This document shows, piece after piece, positions 23,150 through 34,565 of a DNA stretch of 64,000 nt. The notes beneath the pieces were generated by a model. The model saw nothing but the letters and a program-made list of their open reading frames with translations. It searched no databases and was not told the origin of the DNA. The position numbers and the translations under genes are program-made. Each line of letters starts with the position of its first letter. Within the stretch, counting starts at the first letter, position 1. Source of the stretch: Takakia lepidozioides (taxonomy: Eukaryota; Streptophyta; Takakiopsida; Takakiales; Takakiaceae); the NCBI GenBank assembly GCA_030704615.1, contig CM060733.1, positions 59,334,001 to 59,398,000 on the forward strand, given 5' to 3'.

Positions 23150-24180
23150 AGGCAGTCCGCCAGTGCCTCCACGAGTCAGCACAGGCCGTCCACAGGTCAA
23201 CACGGGCCACCACGACCAGCACATGCCCACACAGCTCACTGGTCACAGCCGTCACAGCCCCACACATGCCACACCTTCACAGCCCTACACAGGTCACAGG
23301 GTCACAGCCCCACAGGCCGCAGCCTGTCCAGCCCATCACAACCCCAAAGGCCACAGGCACAGCCTGTCACAGCCCACCACAACCCCAAAGGCACAGGCAC
23401 AGCCTGTCACAGCTGTCACAAAGCCCTACAAAGGTCACAGGGTCACAGCCCCAAATGCACAGCCTGTCACAGCCCCTCACATCCCCATAGGCCACAGGGC
23501 ACAGCCCGCCCAGCCTGTCACAACCCCTCACAACCCGTTAAGCCCCACAAGCCACAGGGCACAGCCTGTCCCAGCCCGCCACAGCCTGTCACAGCCCTCA
23601 CATCCCGTCACAGCCCCACAGGCCACAGGCACAGCCTGTCACAACCCTACATAGGTCACAAGGGTCACAGCCCAAATGCCACAGCCCCTCACAGCCCATC
23701 AACAGCCCCACAGGCCACAGGGCACAGCCTGTCACACCCCACAGGCCACATGGCACAGCCTGTCACAGCCTTACACAGGTCCAGGGGTCACAGCCCCAAG
23801 GCCACAGCCCCTCATAGCCCCACAGGCCACAGGGCACAACCTGTCAATGCCCCTCACAGCCCATCACAGCGTGTCACAACCCGTCACAGCCCCACAGGCC
23901 ACAGGGCACAGCCCACCACGCCTGTCACAGCCCGCCAACCCCACAGGCCACAGGGCACAGCCTGTCAACAGCCCGCCACAGCCCATCACAGCCTGTCACA
24001 GCTCGCCACACCCGTCACAGCCCCTCATAGCCCGTCACAGCCCACAGGGCACAGCCTGTCACATCCCGCCACAGCCCGTCACAACCCCACAGGCCACTGG
24101 GCACAGCCTGTCACATCCCCTCACAGCCCATCCCAGCGTGTCACAACCCGTCACAGCCCCACAGGCCACTCATGACAGTT
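23150..24180. repeat. CACAGCC minisatellite, about 1 kb
   Basis: Variable units built from the words CACAGCCC, GTCACAG and CACAGGCCACAGGGCACAGC are repeated dozens of times. The plus strand is made almost only of C, A and some G, so stop codons are rare and all three forward frames stay open; the resulting His/Ser/Gln/Pro-rich translations have no protein character. The minus strand is G-rich, with frequent runs of three or four G. Confidence 0.93.
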
Positions 24181-24687
24181 TAGCCATTTCTCCAAGGGGT
24201 TTAGCCACGCCAAGCTAGGTTTGTGTCTCTGGACTCTAGGCTTCTTTGCACTGAGCTATGGCGTTGTGAAGAAATCAGCAAGGTTTCTTGCTCTTTCGGC
24301 TCCCACACACCACCAATAGTAGCCCTAAGCCATGAGGAAGATGGTTGCCACAAACCAAGCCTTCTTTCTCACTTAGACTCCCCAAACACGCCACTAAACT
24401 CAATGGCAAACAACCAAGCCTTGCTAGTTTCCAGCCCTTGTGAGCACTCATTCAAGCGTTTCCCTTGGCCATAGCATCTGTCTTAGAGCCTATTCCAGAT
24501 TTCAGTCTACCTACCATGAATATATTTGTCATGAACTCTTATATTGGCCAATCCATGTAAACTGACTTCAGCAAATCATGCAAATTAAATGAGGATAAAG
24601 ATGCAGCTAAGCTAAGCTAAATGTATCCTACACCTGCCACTTCAAGAGCCATGCTCTATCTAGGCTTGAGGTTGAAACCCCAACTTA

Positions 24688-25130
24688 GAACACGCTCTAC
24701 AAGTGTCGGACTGTTACATAAGAGCAGATCAGCCCCTTACCTTCTCTTCTAGTTCTCTAAAGCTTGAAAACAAAAGCCCAATGGACTGAAGGCATGCTCC
24801 ACACATGCCCCACTCTCACCACCAGAGAATCAGCCCCTTTGCTTTCTTTCTTGCACCCACCAACCTGAAAATACATGCTTCAGCGGGCTGGAAGCATGCT
24901 CCACACATGCCCTACAGGGAAACCAGCTCCTTTCTTTCTTTCTTGCACTCCCAAACCTGAAAGTACAAGCCTTCAACAAGCTGAAAGCATGCTCCACACA
25001 TGCATTGCTCTCACATAAGGGAAGTCAGCCCTTCCATCTTCCTTACTTGCCCTCCAAGCTTGAAGATGGAAGCTTCAATGAGCTGAATACATGCTCCACA
25101 CATGCAACCTTTTCACACAAGAGGTATCAG
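24688..25130. repeat. Tandem array of about 100-bp units
   Basis: Four clear units and a diverged first one. Each has a near-palindromic core GCATGCTCCACACATGC, at 24792-24808, 24894-24910, 24987-25003 and 25089-25105 (the last begins with A), preceded by a CAGCCCCTT...TTTCTTGC block. The spacings are 102, 93 and 102 bp. The first, degenerate core lies near 24689. Confidence 0.88.
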
Positions 25131-25376
25131 CCCCCTATCTTGGCTCCTTAGCTCATTGATGCTCTCTAAGACAAGACTAAGCACTCCACAGCCCTTGCCA
25201 AGCTCCTGAAACCCTAAAGCTTACATTTCCAGCCACAAGACACTCCTTTTGTGGTGCAAGAGCTCTTATTCCAAGCTCTGAAACATTCTCTTCACTTAAT
25301 TAATTATATTGGCTTTGACCGAAGTCTTCTCTTCTCTTCTCTTCATACATTCTCTTCACATTCCAATTTACGCAAG

Positions 25377-25394
25377 ATATATATATATATATAC
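25377..25394. repeat. (AT)n microsatellite
   Basis: An uninterrupted run of alternating A and T, followed by AT-rich sequence. Confidence 0.85.
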
Positions 25395-25459
25395 CTTTAC
25401 ATTCCATACGAAAAGCAACTAAAAAAAATATACGATGCCGCTCGAAGGAAGCATAAGTA

Positions 25460-26205
25460 ATGGTGTCTCTTGACCCCAAAGAGCTACTACCTTCCGAAGT
25501 AAAGGTGGAGGAGATCTTTGTGACACCAATCGGTGAGATTGAACCGACTCGTAGCGATATTGTAAGTTATGATGCTTGCTTTGACATGAGTTAATATTTT
25601 TCCTCTTCATCTTTTTAAATTGTGTAAACAAATAATTAATATGAACCAAAATCAATATTTCATTAGTGATTCTATGACAGTATGAACATGAATATTCATC
25701 TATTTCTGGTAAAGTTGATGCAATTTTTCTCTTCGTAAAAGTAGACTCAAAAATTTTTGTGAGTATTTTGATAGGGCTTTATTTCTTACACATTCACCAT
25801 GCGAGCGTTGCTAGTCATAGAGTGGAATGTTGTTGTGCGCAAACTGGGAGATAGTCTTCCTCGAGCTTGTTTCACTATCGTGAGGGTCTTCATAATAGAT
25901 GTCACAACTTGGTTGCTATCGTGTTTGTGATGGGCATCTATCCACAAATCACAAAATCATCCACCATGCTGAAGCAAGAAGAAAAGTTTATATGCCAACA
26001 ACTTTCCGAACCTCCTAAAAGGGAAAACCTACACTGAGGTTCACCCTTTTAAGAGGTTCTTAGATGGCAAAAAATCTTCGGGCAAGGACTTTTTGCGATG
26101 TGAGATTGTCTCATACACTAGTCTTTTGCAGGTCCTAAGCTTTCAACCTTTTAAATAAATTGTGTTCATTGTCTTAAACACATATTCATGTAACTCTCCT
26201 CCCAT

Positions 26206-26258
<53 letters not shown>

Positions 26259-27367
26259 TGGTATGGATATTAAAAAAAAATTAAGAATTTTTTTGACTAT
26301 TGTTCTGATTTTGGTAGACAATATCCCCAAGGAAAGACAAAAGAAGTAAGGTTGGCTAGCACCTTTTTTATACCTCATGCAATGTACTTTACTTTTATAC
26401 TCCAGTGTATATGTAGTACTCACTCATCTGAATTTCATTTACAGGGACCCCGAGTTCATCTATGCCCGGGAGTTTAAGCGAGTTAGAATGTTGGATCCCA
26501 TTTAAAAGGAGGAGAATGTCAGATTGGGTTGTTAGTATGGCAGTTAGGGAAATGGAAGATGTGGCTGATCTGCCTCTCGTTGTCGAGGGCACACCGAAGT
26601 GTTATATTTGTCTCATAATGCCAAAAAGCTCACCGATTCCCGCTGTTGGAGAGAGAGATTGTCTACTCGTTGATCAAGGTGGTCTAGGCCTTGGAAGGGC
26701 GCTCTAGTCCAAGATTTATGAAGGAGATGGCGGATGAGTGCTTACAAATCAAGGAGAGCTCACTGAGCCTTGTGCCCGAAGAGATTGATGTGCACGAAGA
26801 AATATCGTCTGTGGTTGTGTGTGAGGCTTACAATTTGTTGGAAGCAGACTTTACACTGATCATGCAATTGATGATGGGCCTACTGCGAATGCAAAATTCG
26901 TGAAACGATTCAGGAATATCATCGCCAAAACAGCCAAGCTGCATGGATGGAGTTCTTCTGAATCAGACTCTTGGGTACAACAAAAGATTCCATTTGGAAT
27001 TTTTGTGGAGGCGCTGCGGCTATTGTGGAATTCACAATGTTCTACCAATACTTGAACGTGGAAAGTGCAGGCATTGTTGGCTGAAAGGTTGAAATATTTT
27101 GGGGACTATGAGGTGTGCGTCATGCCAAATCCAGTGATAAATGAAACCTTGGAATTCTTGAGGAATCCTATCAATGTTAAAACTGTAGTCCAGGAATTTT
27201 TCGCATGCGCTAGGCTCAGGCTCGACAAAAATGGCTACAGTCATCCCTTCTCTCCTATTGCTTCAAAAGTAGTGAGAGAGGTCGTTATGGCTCTGTATTC
27301 CAGAGTATTATCGACTGATTACACGAAGGTATTTTCAGCAACGAGGCATTTGGCCGTGCATCGATGA
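25460..27367 (+). pseudogene. Gene-like remnant, unrecognised
   Basis: Several pieces read like protein but do not join into one frame. 25460-25566 starts with ATG, encodes MVSLDPKELLPSEVKVEEIF and ends at a good donor GTAAGT. 26446-26510 follows an acceptor (ACAG) and encodes DPEFIYAREFKRVRMLDPI before a stop. 26462-26707, 26691-26903 and 27065-27367 give further plausible stretches in other frames (for example WVVSMAVREMEDVADLPLVV and LKYFGDYEVCVMPNP). A decayed gene of several exons, or a dead element gene, would explain this. I cannot assign a family. Confidence 0.3.
26209..26259. repeat. Compound (CT)n(AT)n microsatellite
   Basis: About 17 CT units followed directly by about 8 TA units. 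Confidence 0.95.
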
Positions 27368-28202
27368 TAACGAATACATTGAATAGGTACAGCACCTGAC
27401 ACCTTCTGACTTGCAATTCTAAACCCTACAATTTGCTGCACCTTACATTCCAAATCATGCAGAGAGACAATTGTTTCATTGATTTTGCAATGCAAAGATA
27501 CTCGCATTTCGAAACCGTGTCAACCTTAAGATGGATTGAGCATCCATGGTCTTGACACCATCCCACTGGGCTCCATAAACTAAAACTTCAAAACTGTCTA
27601 ACACAATGCGATTGCTATCAAAGGCAAGCAACAATTATCAGATCATTTGATATCTGGAGAATTGGTCAATTGAGCGAAGTAGTGCACATTTGCATGACAG
27701 GAAGAGGTGGCCAAGAAATATAGGGGTTTGAAATTTTGCATGAGTGTGGAGCTTCTAATTTGCTTAGTAGCATGGTGATCAAACTAATAGTCTTGAAAGA
27801 CAAACTATGTTTTGCTATGAAGTTAGCTATGCTAAAACACTTTTTCTTTAGGTTTGCATGAAGTGAATGGAACCATAATGCAGTTTATCTTTATCTGAAG
27901 CCATTGCTCCCTTGTAGATGGGTTTGGGTTGTCTTTGGTCCATGGTTGACATCCAAAAATATTAACCATGATGTCGTCAATGATGAATCTCTTCTACTTC
28001 ATGTGCTCGATGTAATCATTCATCCTCTGGATAGACAAAAACTACATTAGCTATCGATTTGTTATTGTGGAGACAACAACATATCTTGGCTACGATGATT
28101 GTGTGTTGTCTACCAATAACAAAAAATCTTGTGTTCTTCACGTCATCCTAGGACTTTGGCTTCAAAGACCAAACTTGACCGTCCTCATCTGGTGAATTGG
28201 AG
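27368..28202. other. Intergenic sequence
   Basis: AT-rich, with stops in all frames. Nothing recognised. Confidence 0.4.
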
Positions 28203-28640
28203 TTAGATAGACGGGGTGAGGACGCGGTGTTGGAGTAGTCTTGCCTTCACTTCATCCTTGTGGTTCAGATTTAGCGGTCGGTAAACCATTTGTCCCAGCG
28301 CCTGTTCCATCTTTTCAACTGAGATTAAATGTGTCTCATCAAACCCAAATGGAAATATGTCTTGTTTTTCATTTTGACATTTTTTGACATTTTTTGACAT
28401 TTTTTGACATTTTTTTTTGTCATTTATCTTTCTAGATTTCGATTTCTTATCTGTTGTAAATACTGGATCAAGTGACACTTTAGATGAATTTTTTTTTTCA
28501 CCTTCGGAGGAGTAACAATGGCTTATGAATTTGAAGACGGTATCTCTGTAGTGAGAGTACCTAGGACAATGAAGCAGAAAGTGGATATTGTCTTCAGATT
28601 GCCCACACATTAGCATTGTTACAATCCCCCTTTCCTCTTA
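28203..28640 (-). pseudogene. Fragment of a non-LTR retrotransposon, C-terminal zinc motif
   Basis: The start of this minus-strand frame reads CGQSEDNIHFLLHCPRYSHY. This is the Cys/His motif found just behind the reverse transcriptase of LINEs (C...H...C before a CPRY-type phrase). The RT proper is not found upstream, and the frame soon runs into low-complexity Lys-rich sequence, caused by four 10-bp repeats (GACATTTTTT-type, 28376-28415). It is unlike the L1 element at 36.5-41.7 kb, so a second LINE lineage left this piece. Confidence 0.5.
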
Positions 28641-30290
28641 CATCTGTTTGTTGTTCAAAGGTAGGCTTCCCACCTCAGTTTTATTTCATGCCGAGAGTGG
28701 ATAAACCCTTTAGGTCCTCTTTAATGGCCTCACTCATACCCTTGAACACTTCAGCCTCCAAGTCAGATTTTATCCAACATGGTCAAAGAGCGAGACAAAG
28801 ACAGGGAGAGATATGGCACGTGCAGGCATCAATCAGAAGTGGCTACAGCAGTGGTTGCGTCAAGCAGCTACAGCTCCACAGCCAACGATCAACGACGGCT
28901 CCTCACCCGCTCCCACCTACGGGACCTGCAGCACCCGAACCCATACCCATGTTAGAACACAAAACATAATAATTTGTGGTGGAAAAGCATCATTTCCATT
29001 TACTAACCTTTATGGTAGCCATGAAAGTAGGGTATCACTTTTATCATCTTGTGTTTCGTCAGCTGTGGATTTTTGTTTCCTAATTACATTCTTCTTTTTT
29101 GAAGCCTCATGCTCTTGCCGGTTCTTTTCAGCCTCCCAACCTAAAACAAATAGACGACCCTGGAATCGGCTCCACTCCGCAGTAAAATTGAATTCATCTG
29201 GGACTGACCCATCCCGAGGGGACTTAAACCCAGCTTACACGGTCCTATCCGTCAAGCTTTTGTCCAATTTGTTTATTTATGTGACAAAATCCGATTGTTC
29301 GGGCATTCTTGTCCTCATCTTGGATGAAAATGACAATATACAGATTCTCCCTGTCCGGCTCGATCTCACAATCCACACCATGGGCACATTCAAGCTCTGT
29401 TGTGTGGTCTGATTCGTTGTCATTGATATCTATTTTCCATCTGTTATCCACAATTTCATCTTGGGGTATTGACGTCTCTAGGAAACCACCTGACCATGTG
29501 TTGCGATTCAAAATAGACACCTACAGACTTAGCCTGCTTTCTTTATAGGGCCCACTCCCGAGAGGGGGCAGTAGCCGTGAGACGAAGTGGCTCTTAGTTA
29601 CGCCGGTTTTGGCCGGAGTCTTCTCTCTCTCTGCACCTGACTGGGTGGGGCTGGAGGTGGAGGAGCACTCTTTGCCCAAGTCAAACTGAAAGATACAAAT
29701 TTTGGGACCCATTTGATCCAACATATGTTTTCCCCTCAATATCATATCTAACTCTATTTGTGAAGTAGCTTGGAGAAGTTGGACGTCAACTATATGCATC
29801 TTAGTAATCATCTAACCTCAATTAGTGCGCACTTTCAAGCGAAGTGAAGTCAGATTGCTTATCATGGAGTGCTGGTGGATGCGCATGGGTGAGGGTGGCT
29901 GCAATTTCTATAGGGGTTTTCAACGAATTTATGAACTCTTCATTCAACAAATTAGTCAATTGACATATTATTATGTTAAAATATTTGTGATAATCATATT
30001 AGAACTCCATGGCAATTAATTATTATCAAACCTTCGTGAATCGATGTCATGCAATCAAATGAAACTTCAGAGCTTATCATACAAAGACTGATTTATTTGC
30101 TAATTGTTATAATTACTCGTGATAATGTATGATATTTTAATCATACAAAAATAGATTAAGAATAATTTTACGCGATATTACCAAGTTGAGGTTCATATTC
30201 TGGCCCATAGGTTTATAAGGACCAGGTTAGGTGTCTAGTTTTCTGACAGCATGCTCGAAACGTTCATAATGCCATTGAGTGGCCTTGCAA
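28641..30290. other. Mostly non-coding, one exon-like piece on the minus strand
   Basis: The minus strand at 29245-29520 gives 91 codons of ordinary composition (WKIDINDNESDHTTELECAH within it) without a recognisable family. A 54-bp segment at 29571-29624 recurs at 42800-42853. The rest is AT-rich. Confidence 0.3.
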
Positions 30291-30293
30291 TAA

Positions 30294-30765
30294 GTTGATG
30301 TATAACTACTTTTCCATTTCACAAGTTATGAAGAAGGTGTCACAGAAGAAGATCGCAAAGACGTCAAGGCTGAAGGATATGCCCTTTAGTTGTGAACTAC
30401 AATCATATCATGACAAACCCCATTTTCCCCACGCAGATGAGGGAGACATTCTGCATTTGCGAGTAGTGGGACTTAATTCCTTGCTTTAGCTTGAAGGCAG
30501 TTGTGACACCAGAGAAACTGGAAACTACCTCCAAGAAAGTTGAAACTCGCAAGATAGTCATGTATGCGTCTCATTATCTCCAAACTGGGATTCCGAGTTA
30601 TCAACCGACCCTTTACATGTGCGCTGGATGGAGTATAATTCTGATTTAGGCATTTCCTGCCACCAGACGTTCGCTTCTCCAATTTTTACATTTAAGGATG
30701 TGTCTGTGTTTATGGCACTATTTCTCCCAAGGAGGCCTGAGTACCCCCCTGTACTTGCAAGAATT
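30294..30765 (+). pseudogene. Ribosomal protein eL27 fragment, tandem copy 1
   Basis: Encodes KKVSQKKIAKTSRLK, matching the middle of eukaryotic ribosomal protein L27 (eL27), then loses the frame. Further on the DNA still reads LKAVVTPEKLETTSKKVETR in another frame. There is no start, no N-terminal half and no C-terminus. The unit is repeated at about 470-bp spacing in copies 2 and 3. Confidence 0.75.
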
Positions 30766-31209
30766 TGATGTGTAGCTGTTTTTCTCTTTCATAAGTTATG
30801 AAGAAGCAGTCACAGAAGAAGATCGCAAAGAGGTCAAGGCTGAAGGCGTTCATTAAGGTTGTGAACTACAATCGTATCAAGCCAAACCAGCTTTTCCTGA
30901 CGCAGATGGTGTCATGAGACATTCTGCGATTTGCACGTAGGTGGACTTAATTTCGATGTTGACTTGAAGGCAGTTGTGACACCAGAGAAACTGGAAACTA
31001 CCTCCAAGAAAGTTGAAACTCGCAAGATAGTCGTGTATCAATCTCCAGCGATTCCGAGTTATCATCTGATCCTTTGGATTCAGACTGGATGGAGTATAAT
31101 TCTGGGTTAGGCATTTCCTGCCACCACACGTTGGCTTCTAAGGAGGTTTCTATGTTTATGGCACTCTTTCTCCCAAGGAGGCCTGAGTACCCCTTTTACT
31201 TTCCCGCAA
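30766..31209 (+). pseudogene. Ribosomal protein eL27 fragment, tandem copy 2
   Basis: Same unit as copy 1. It keeps the phrase KKIAKRSRLKAFIKVVNYN, the best-conserved eL27 stretch in the array, followed by the VTPEKLETTSKKVETR phrase after small frame breaks. Confidence 0.75.
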
Positions 31210-31640
31210 TTTGATGTGTAGCTGCTTTTCCATTTCACAGGTTTTGGAGAAGGCGTCACAGAAAAAGATCGCAAAGAGGTCAAGGCTGAAGGCGTTCATT
31301 AAGGTTGTGAACTACAACCATGTCATGCCAAACCAGCTTTTCCCGTCGCTGATGGTCTCATGAGACATTTTGCATTTGGGAGTAGATGGACTTAATTTGG
31401 ATGTTGACTTGGCAGCAGTTGTGACACCAGAGAAACTGGAACCTACCGCCCAAAAAGTTGAAACTTGCCAGATAGTCATGTATTCGTCTCGTTTTCTCCA
31501 AACTGTGATTTTGAGTTATCATCCAACCCTGTATACATGATTTCTGCAAAGGCATGCCTAGCTGAAGGAGTAGGGATACAGTGTGGGTCCAGATTCTTCC
31601 AACAGAGCCGGCCTTCAAGCTCCAGATTACCTTTCATTCT
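31210..31640 (+). pseudogene. Ribosomal protein eL27 fragment, tandem copy 3
   Basis: Same unit. It encodes KIAKRSRLKAFIKVVNYNHV followed by MPNQLFP, as in eL27. Before it stands TTTTCCATTTCACAG, a good intron acceptor, so the parent was an intron-bearing genomic copy rather than a processed transcript. The VTPEKLEPTAQKVET phrase follows out of frame. Confidence 0.75.
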
Positions 31641-32344
31641 CTGTTGGTTTTAGCTACAAGAAACCTGCATGGGTACATGCTCAACTGGAATCTGCAAGAG
31701 CTACGGCACAATTGAGCAAAATCAGGCGTTGCTAATGAAGGCACTTCCCAATTCACCATGTTTTTCCCTCTTGTCAGATCCTGCCCTAAATTTTCTGGTT
31801 CAATTCTGCGAGTTAGCTGGTTGAGTGAACCTTTTATGGTTTGGAGTGACTTTGACATAATGCTTCCAATGAGTCAACAGGAAAGTATCCAGAAACATGT
31901 GACACATACGAGGCAAAGCGGTGGAATGAACACTTTTGTGACCCTGGCAGTCAATAGTGGGACAATCGAGGCAAATGGTGTATGCCTGTTGGATTTCAGA
32001 GAGTAGCAGATGCAAGACAGCATAGGAACTAGTGTGATAAGTTGTGTTCGGTGTTTCCTAGAACAAATCTAGGCTACCATTATCAGCTGCAAGGCAAGGA
32101 TGTACGCATCTTTTCTGCAGAGGCAGTGATACCTGAAGCAGGGATGGAGCCCAAGCTCACACTTAGTGGGTCAAATGTGAGCTTGGGCGTCACGCTTAGT
32201 GGTCGTGAGCGCATAATGGTGCGGTATCAGAAATGGGGCCTATATCCGAGAATAAATGCAGCCTATTCCCACGAGAATACCAGCAGTGTCATTTGGAAAA
32301 TTGGAATCGTATAGGTGCATTCATTATGTGCATGTAATCAGGTG

Positions 32345-33009
32345 TGATGATTTATGTGGGCGTTGACGACCACATAATTCCTAGACCTCACAAAGCATCA
32401 TGTTGGAGTATGTTTTTATTATTTTTCGAAATAATTTGAAAATATTTTCTTTTTATTTTGTCATTGGAGGACTTGTGGGAGGTCCACAAATTATGTGGAC
32501 GTCAACACCCACATAAGTCCTCACATTTTATATTTAAAAAACAAATTTGAAAATTTTGGGTTTTTTTTTTTTCTTGTCATTGGAGGCTTGCGAGAGGTCC
32601 ATGAATTATGTGGGGATCAAAGCCCACATAGTCCTCACATTTTAGATTAAAAAAATGTTTTTGAGAATTTTATTTTATTTTATTTATTTTTCGGTCATTG
32701 GAGGGCTTGCGGGAGGTCCACGAATTATGTGGGCGTTAACACCCACATTTGTTTTTTTTTGTTTTTTTTTTTGGGATCGTTGGAGGGCTTGTGGGAGATC
32801 CACGAATTATGTAGGCGTCAACACCCACATAAGGTTTTTTTTTTTGTGGATGTCATTGGAGAATTTGCGGGAGGTCCATCAATTATGTGGGTGTCAATAC
32901 CCTCATAAGTTCTCACATTATCTTTTTTTTTTAAATCATTTTATTGTGTTATTAGAGGACTTGCGGGAGGTCCATGAATTATGTGGGCGTCAACACCCAC
33001 ATAAGAGGC
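32345..33009. repeat. Tandem array with a palindrome in each unit
   Basis: Six units begin at about 32466, 32582, 32700, 32782, 32858 and 32954, and a diverged one lies near 32345. Each reads GGAGGxCTTGCGGGAGGTCC and then a palindrome TTATGTGGG-(about 8)-CCCACATAA, followed by a T-rich spacer of variable length. The palindrome arms are 8-9 bp and can form a hairpin on either strand. Confidence 0.9.
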
Positions 33010-33100
33010 AATGAAGGCAAAGTAATAGGACATCCAAAATCAACAGGACACTATGTGTAGTATCTCATTGTTCGACAGTATAAACTCATCGTAGCTAAGA

Positions 33101-33248
33101 GTGTCCAAAGTTGAACTCACGTGAGCACAAACTCGGGTTTCGTCAGCAAATTTGGTTTTTTTTATTTTTTTTTATTTTTTTTCCCTCAATCTCTTGTCCA
33201 AAATTGAACTCATGTATAGCACAAACTTGGTTTCGTCAGCAAAATTCG
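33101..33248. repeat. Two-copy direct repeat of about 53 bp
   Basis: 33101-33153 and 33196-33248 share the frame GTCCAAA-TTGAACTCA ... TTTCGTCAGCAAA, with T-rich sequence between them. Confidence 0.8.
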
Positions 33249-33571
33249 TTTTTGTGATTACATTTTTTTCGCTTGACAAACTGCTGTAACCGATGCGCTC
33301 ATTCAATAGTGGGATAAGTATAGGCACGGAAATGCACGGAAATAGGTTCACTAGACAATGCAGTGAATCACGTCGTAGTGGTGTGGATTTAGCCCTCAAA
33401 TTAGCTTATGCTCTCGTCTTTGTTTGTTTGGCCTCCTCTTGCTACTCCAACATTTTAGATACATATGATTATCCTTTTGTTTGTGCACTTTTCATAAGTG
33501 CGGTCTCTGTTCGCGCTCACAACCACACTTTTTTTTTCATAGAATATGAATGATGGTCTAAAATATCGATT

Positions 33572-34565
33572 ATGGAGATGATCAAGGTATTGGTGGTGGT
33601 AGCATTGTTCGAATATATGGGTATTAGGGTTAGAGCAGACAATGTGGATGCGCTTCCAGGTTGGATGGGGGAAACATATGTTGTAAAAAAACTATTGCGA
33701 GAGAAATTAAGGTCCAAAGAAGTGGAAGTACATCCTTCTATGAAACTTATCTCCATAGAAGAAAGTTCCAGAGGATTAGATGAGATTGTCAAAGTAGATC
33801 CTTCCGCAGTGGTTCAGTTGTCTTCGAGACCTCGAGTTTTTTTGTACAAAGGATTCAACCGCAGAGTGTGATCATCTAATTTATCTTTCTAGAGAAAAAC
33901 TGGAAGAGTCCACAATGGCAGACAACGAGTCCGGTGAAAGTGTGGCGAGTGAGCTTCGTACTAGCTCAGGCATGTTCGTGCTCAAGGGGCAAGACGAAAT
34001 TAGAAGAAAGGATTGCTACCTGGACCTTCTTGCCAAGTGAAAATGGGGAGGCAACTCAGGTGTTGAGATACAAACTCGGGCAAAAATACGAGCCTCACCA
34101 TGACTATTTTTACGACAAGGTAAACCAAGCCGTTGGCGGCCACCGAACGGCGACAATTCTAATGTACCTCTCCAATGTCATCAAGGGTGGGGAAACCATT
34201 TTCCCGGAATCAGAGAGCGATGGCGGCCCCAAAGACGATACATGGTCTTCAAGCGCTAAGCGAGGTGTGGCTGTCAAACCTAAAAAAGGTGATGCTCTAC
34301 TTTTCTTCAGCTTACTTCCTTTGGGTTCACCGGATTTGTCGAGCTTACATGCAGGGTGTCATGTCCTCGAAGGAGAGAAGTGGTCGGCCACCAAATGGAT
34401 ACATGTCTCCACCTTCGAGCGAACAAGGCCTAAGGCCGGCAACTGCGAAAACGAGAACGAGCAGTGAAAAGGCTGGGCCGCACGCAGCGAGTGCCTCAAG
34501 AATAGTGCATGCTCGGTACCCCACAGTGGCCCGGCGCTTGCCGCAAGGCCTGCAAACTTTGCTAA
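33572..34565 (+). pseudogene. Prolyl 4-hydroxylase pseudogene, intronless, with ShKT tail
   Basis: The parent is an ER/Golgi 2-oxoglutarate/Fe(II) prolyl 4-hydroxylase of cell-wall proteins. The copy starts MEMIKVLVVVALFEY (signal anchor) and runs through RPRVFLYKGF, CDHLIYLSREKLEES, YKLGQKYEPHHDYFYDK (the His-x-Asp iron site) and GGHRTATILMYLS to EGEKWSATKWIHV (distal Lys region). It ends with a Cys-rich ShKT-like tail closing at GACRKACKLC and TAA (34563-34565). It is broken by frameshifts near 33868, 34000 and 34510 and by a TGA at 34465-34467 where the tail expects Cys. No intron interrupts it, although plant P4H genes normally have several, so it is probably a retrocopy. No poly-A tail remains. 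Confidence 0.85.

Noticed and set aside
22683-24218. Three long overlapping plus-strand frames through the CACAGCC array
   Set aside because: They are open only because the repeat lacks T-rich codons. All three frames give the same kind of His/Ser/Gln/Pro text, with no domain.
24688-25130. CRISPR-like regular array
   Set aside because: Units are about 100 bp and wholly repetitive, without unique spacers, in a plant nuclear genome.
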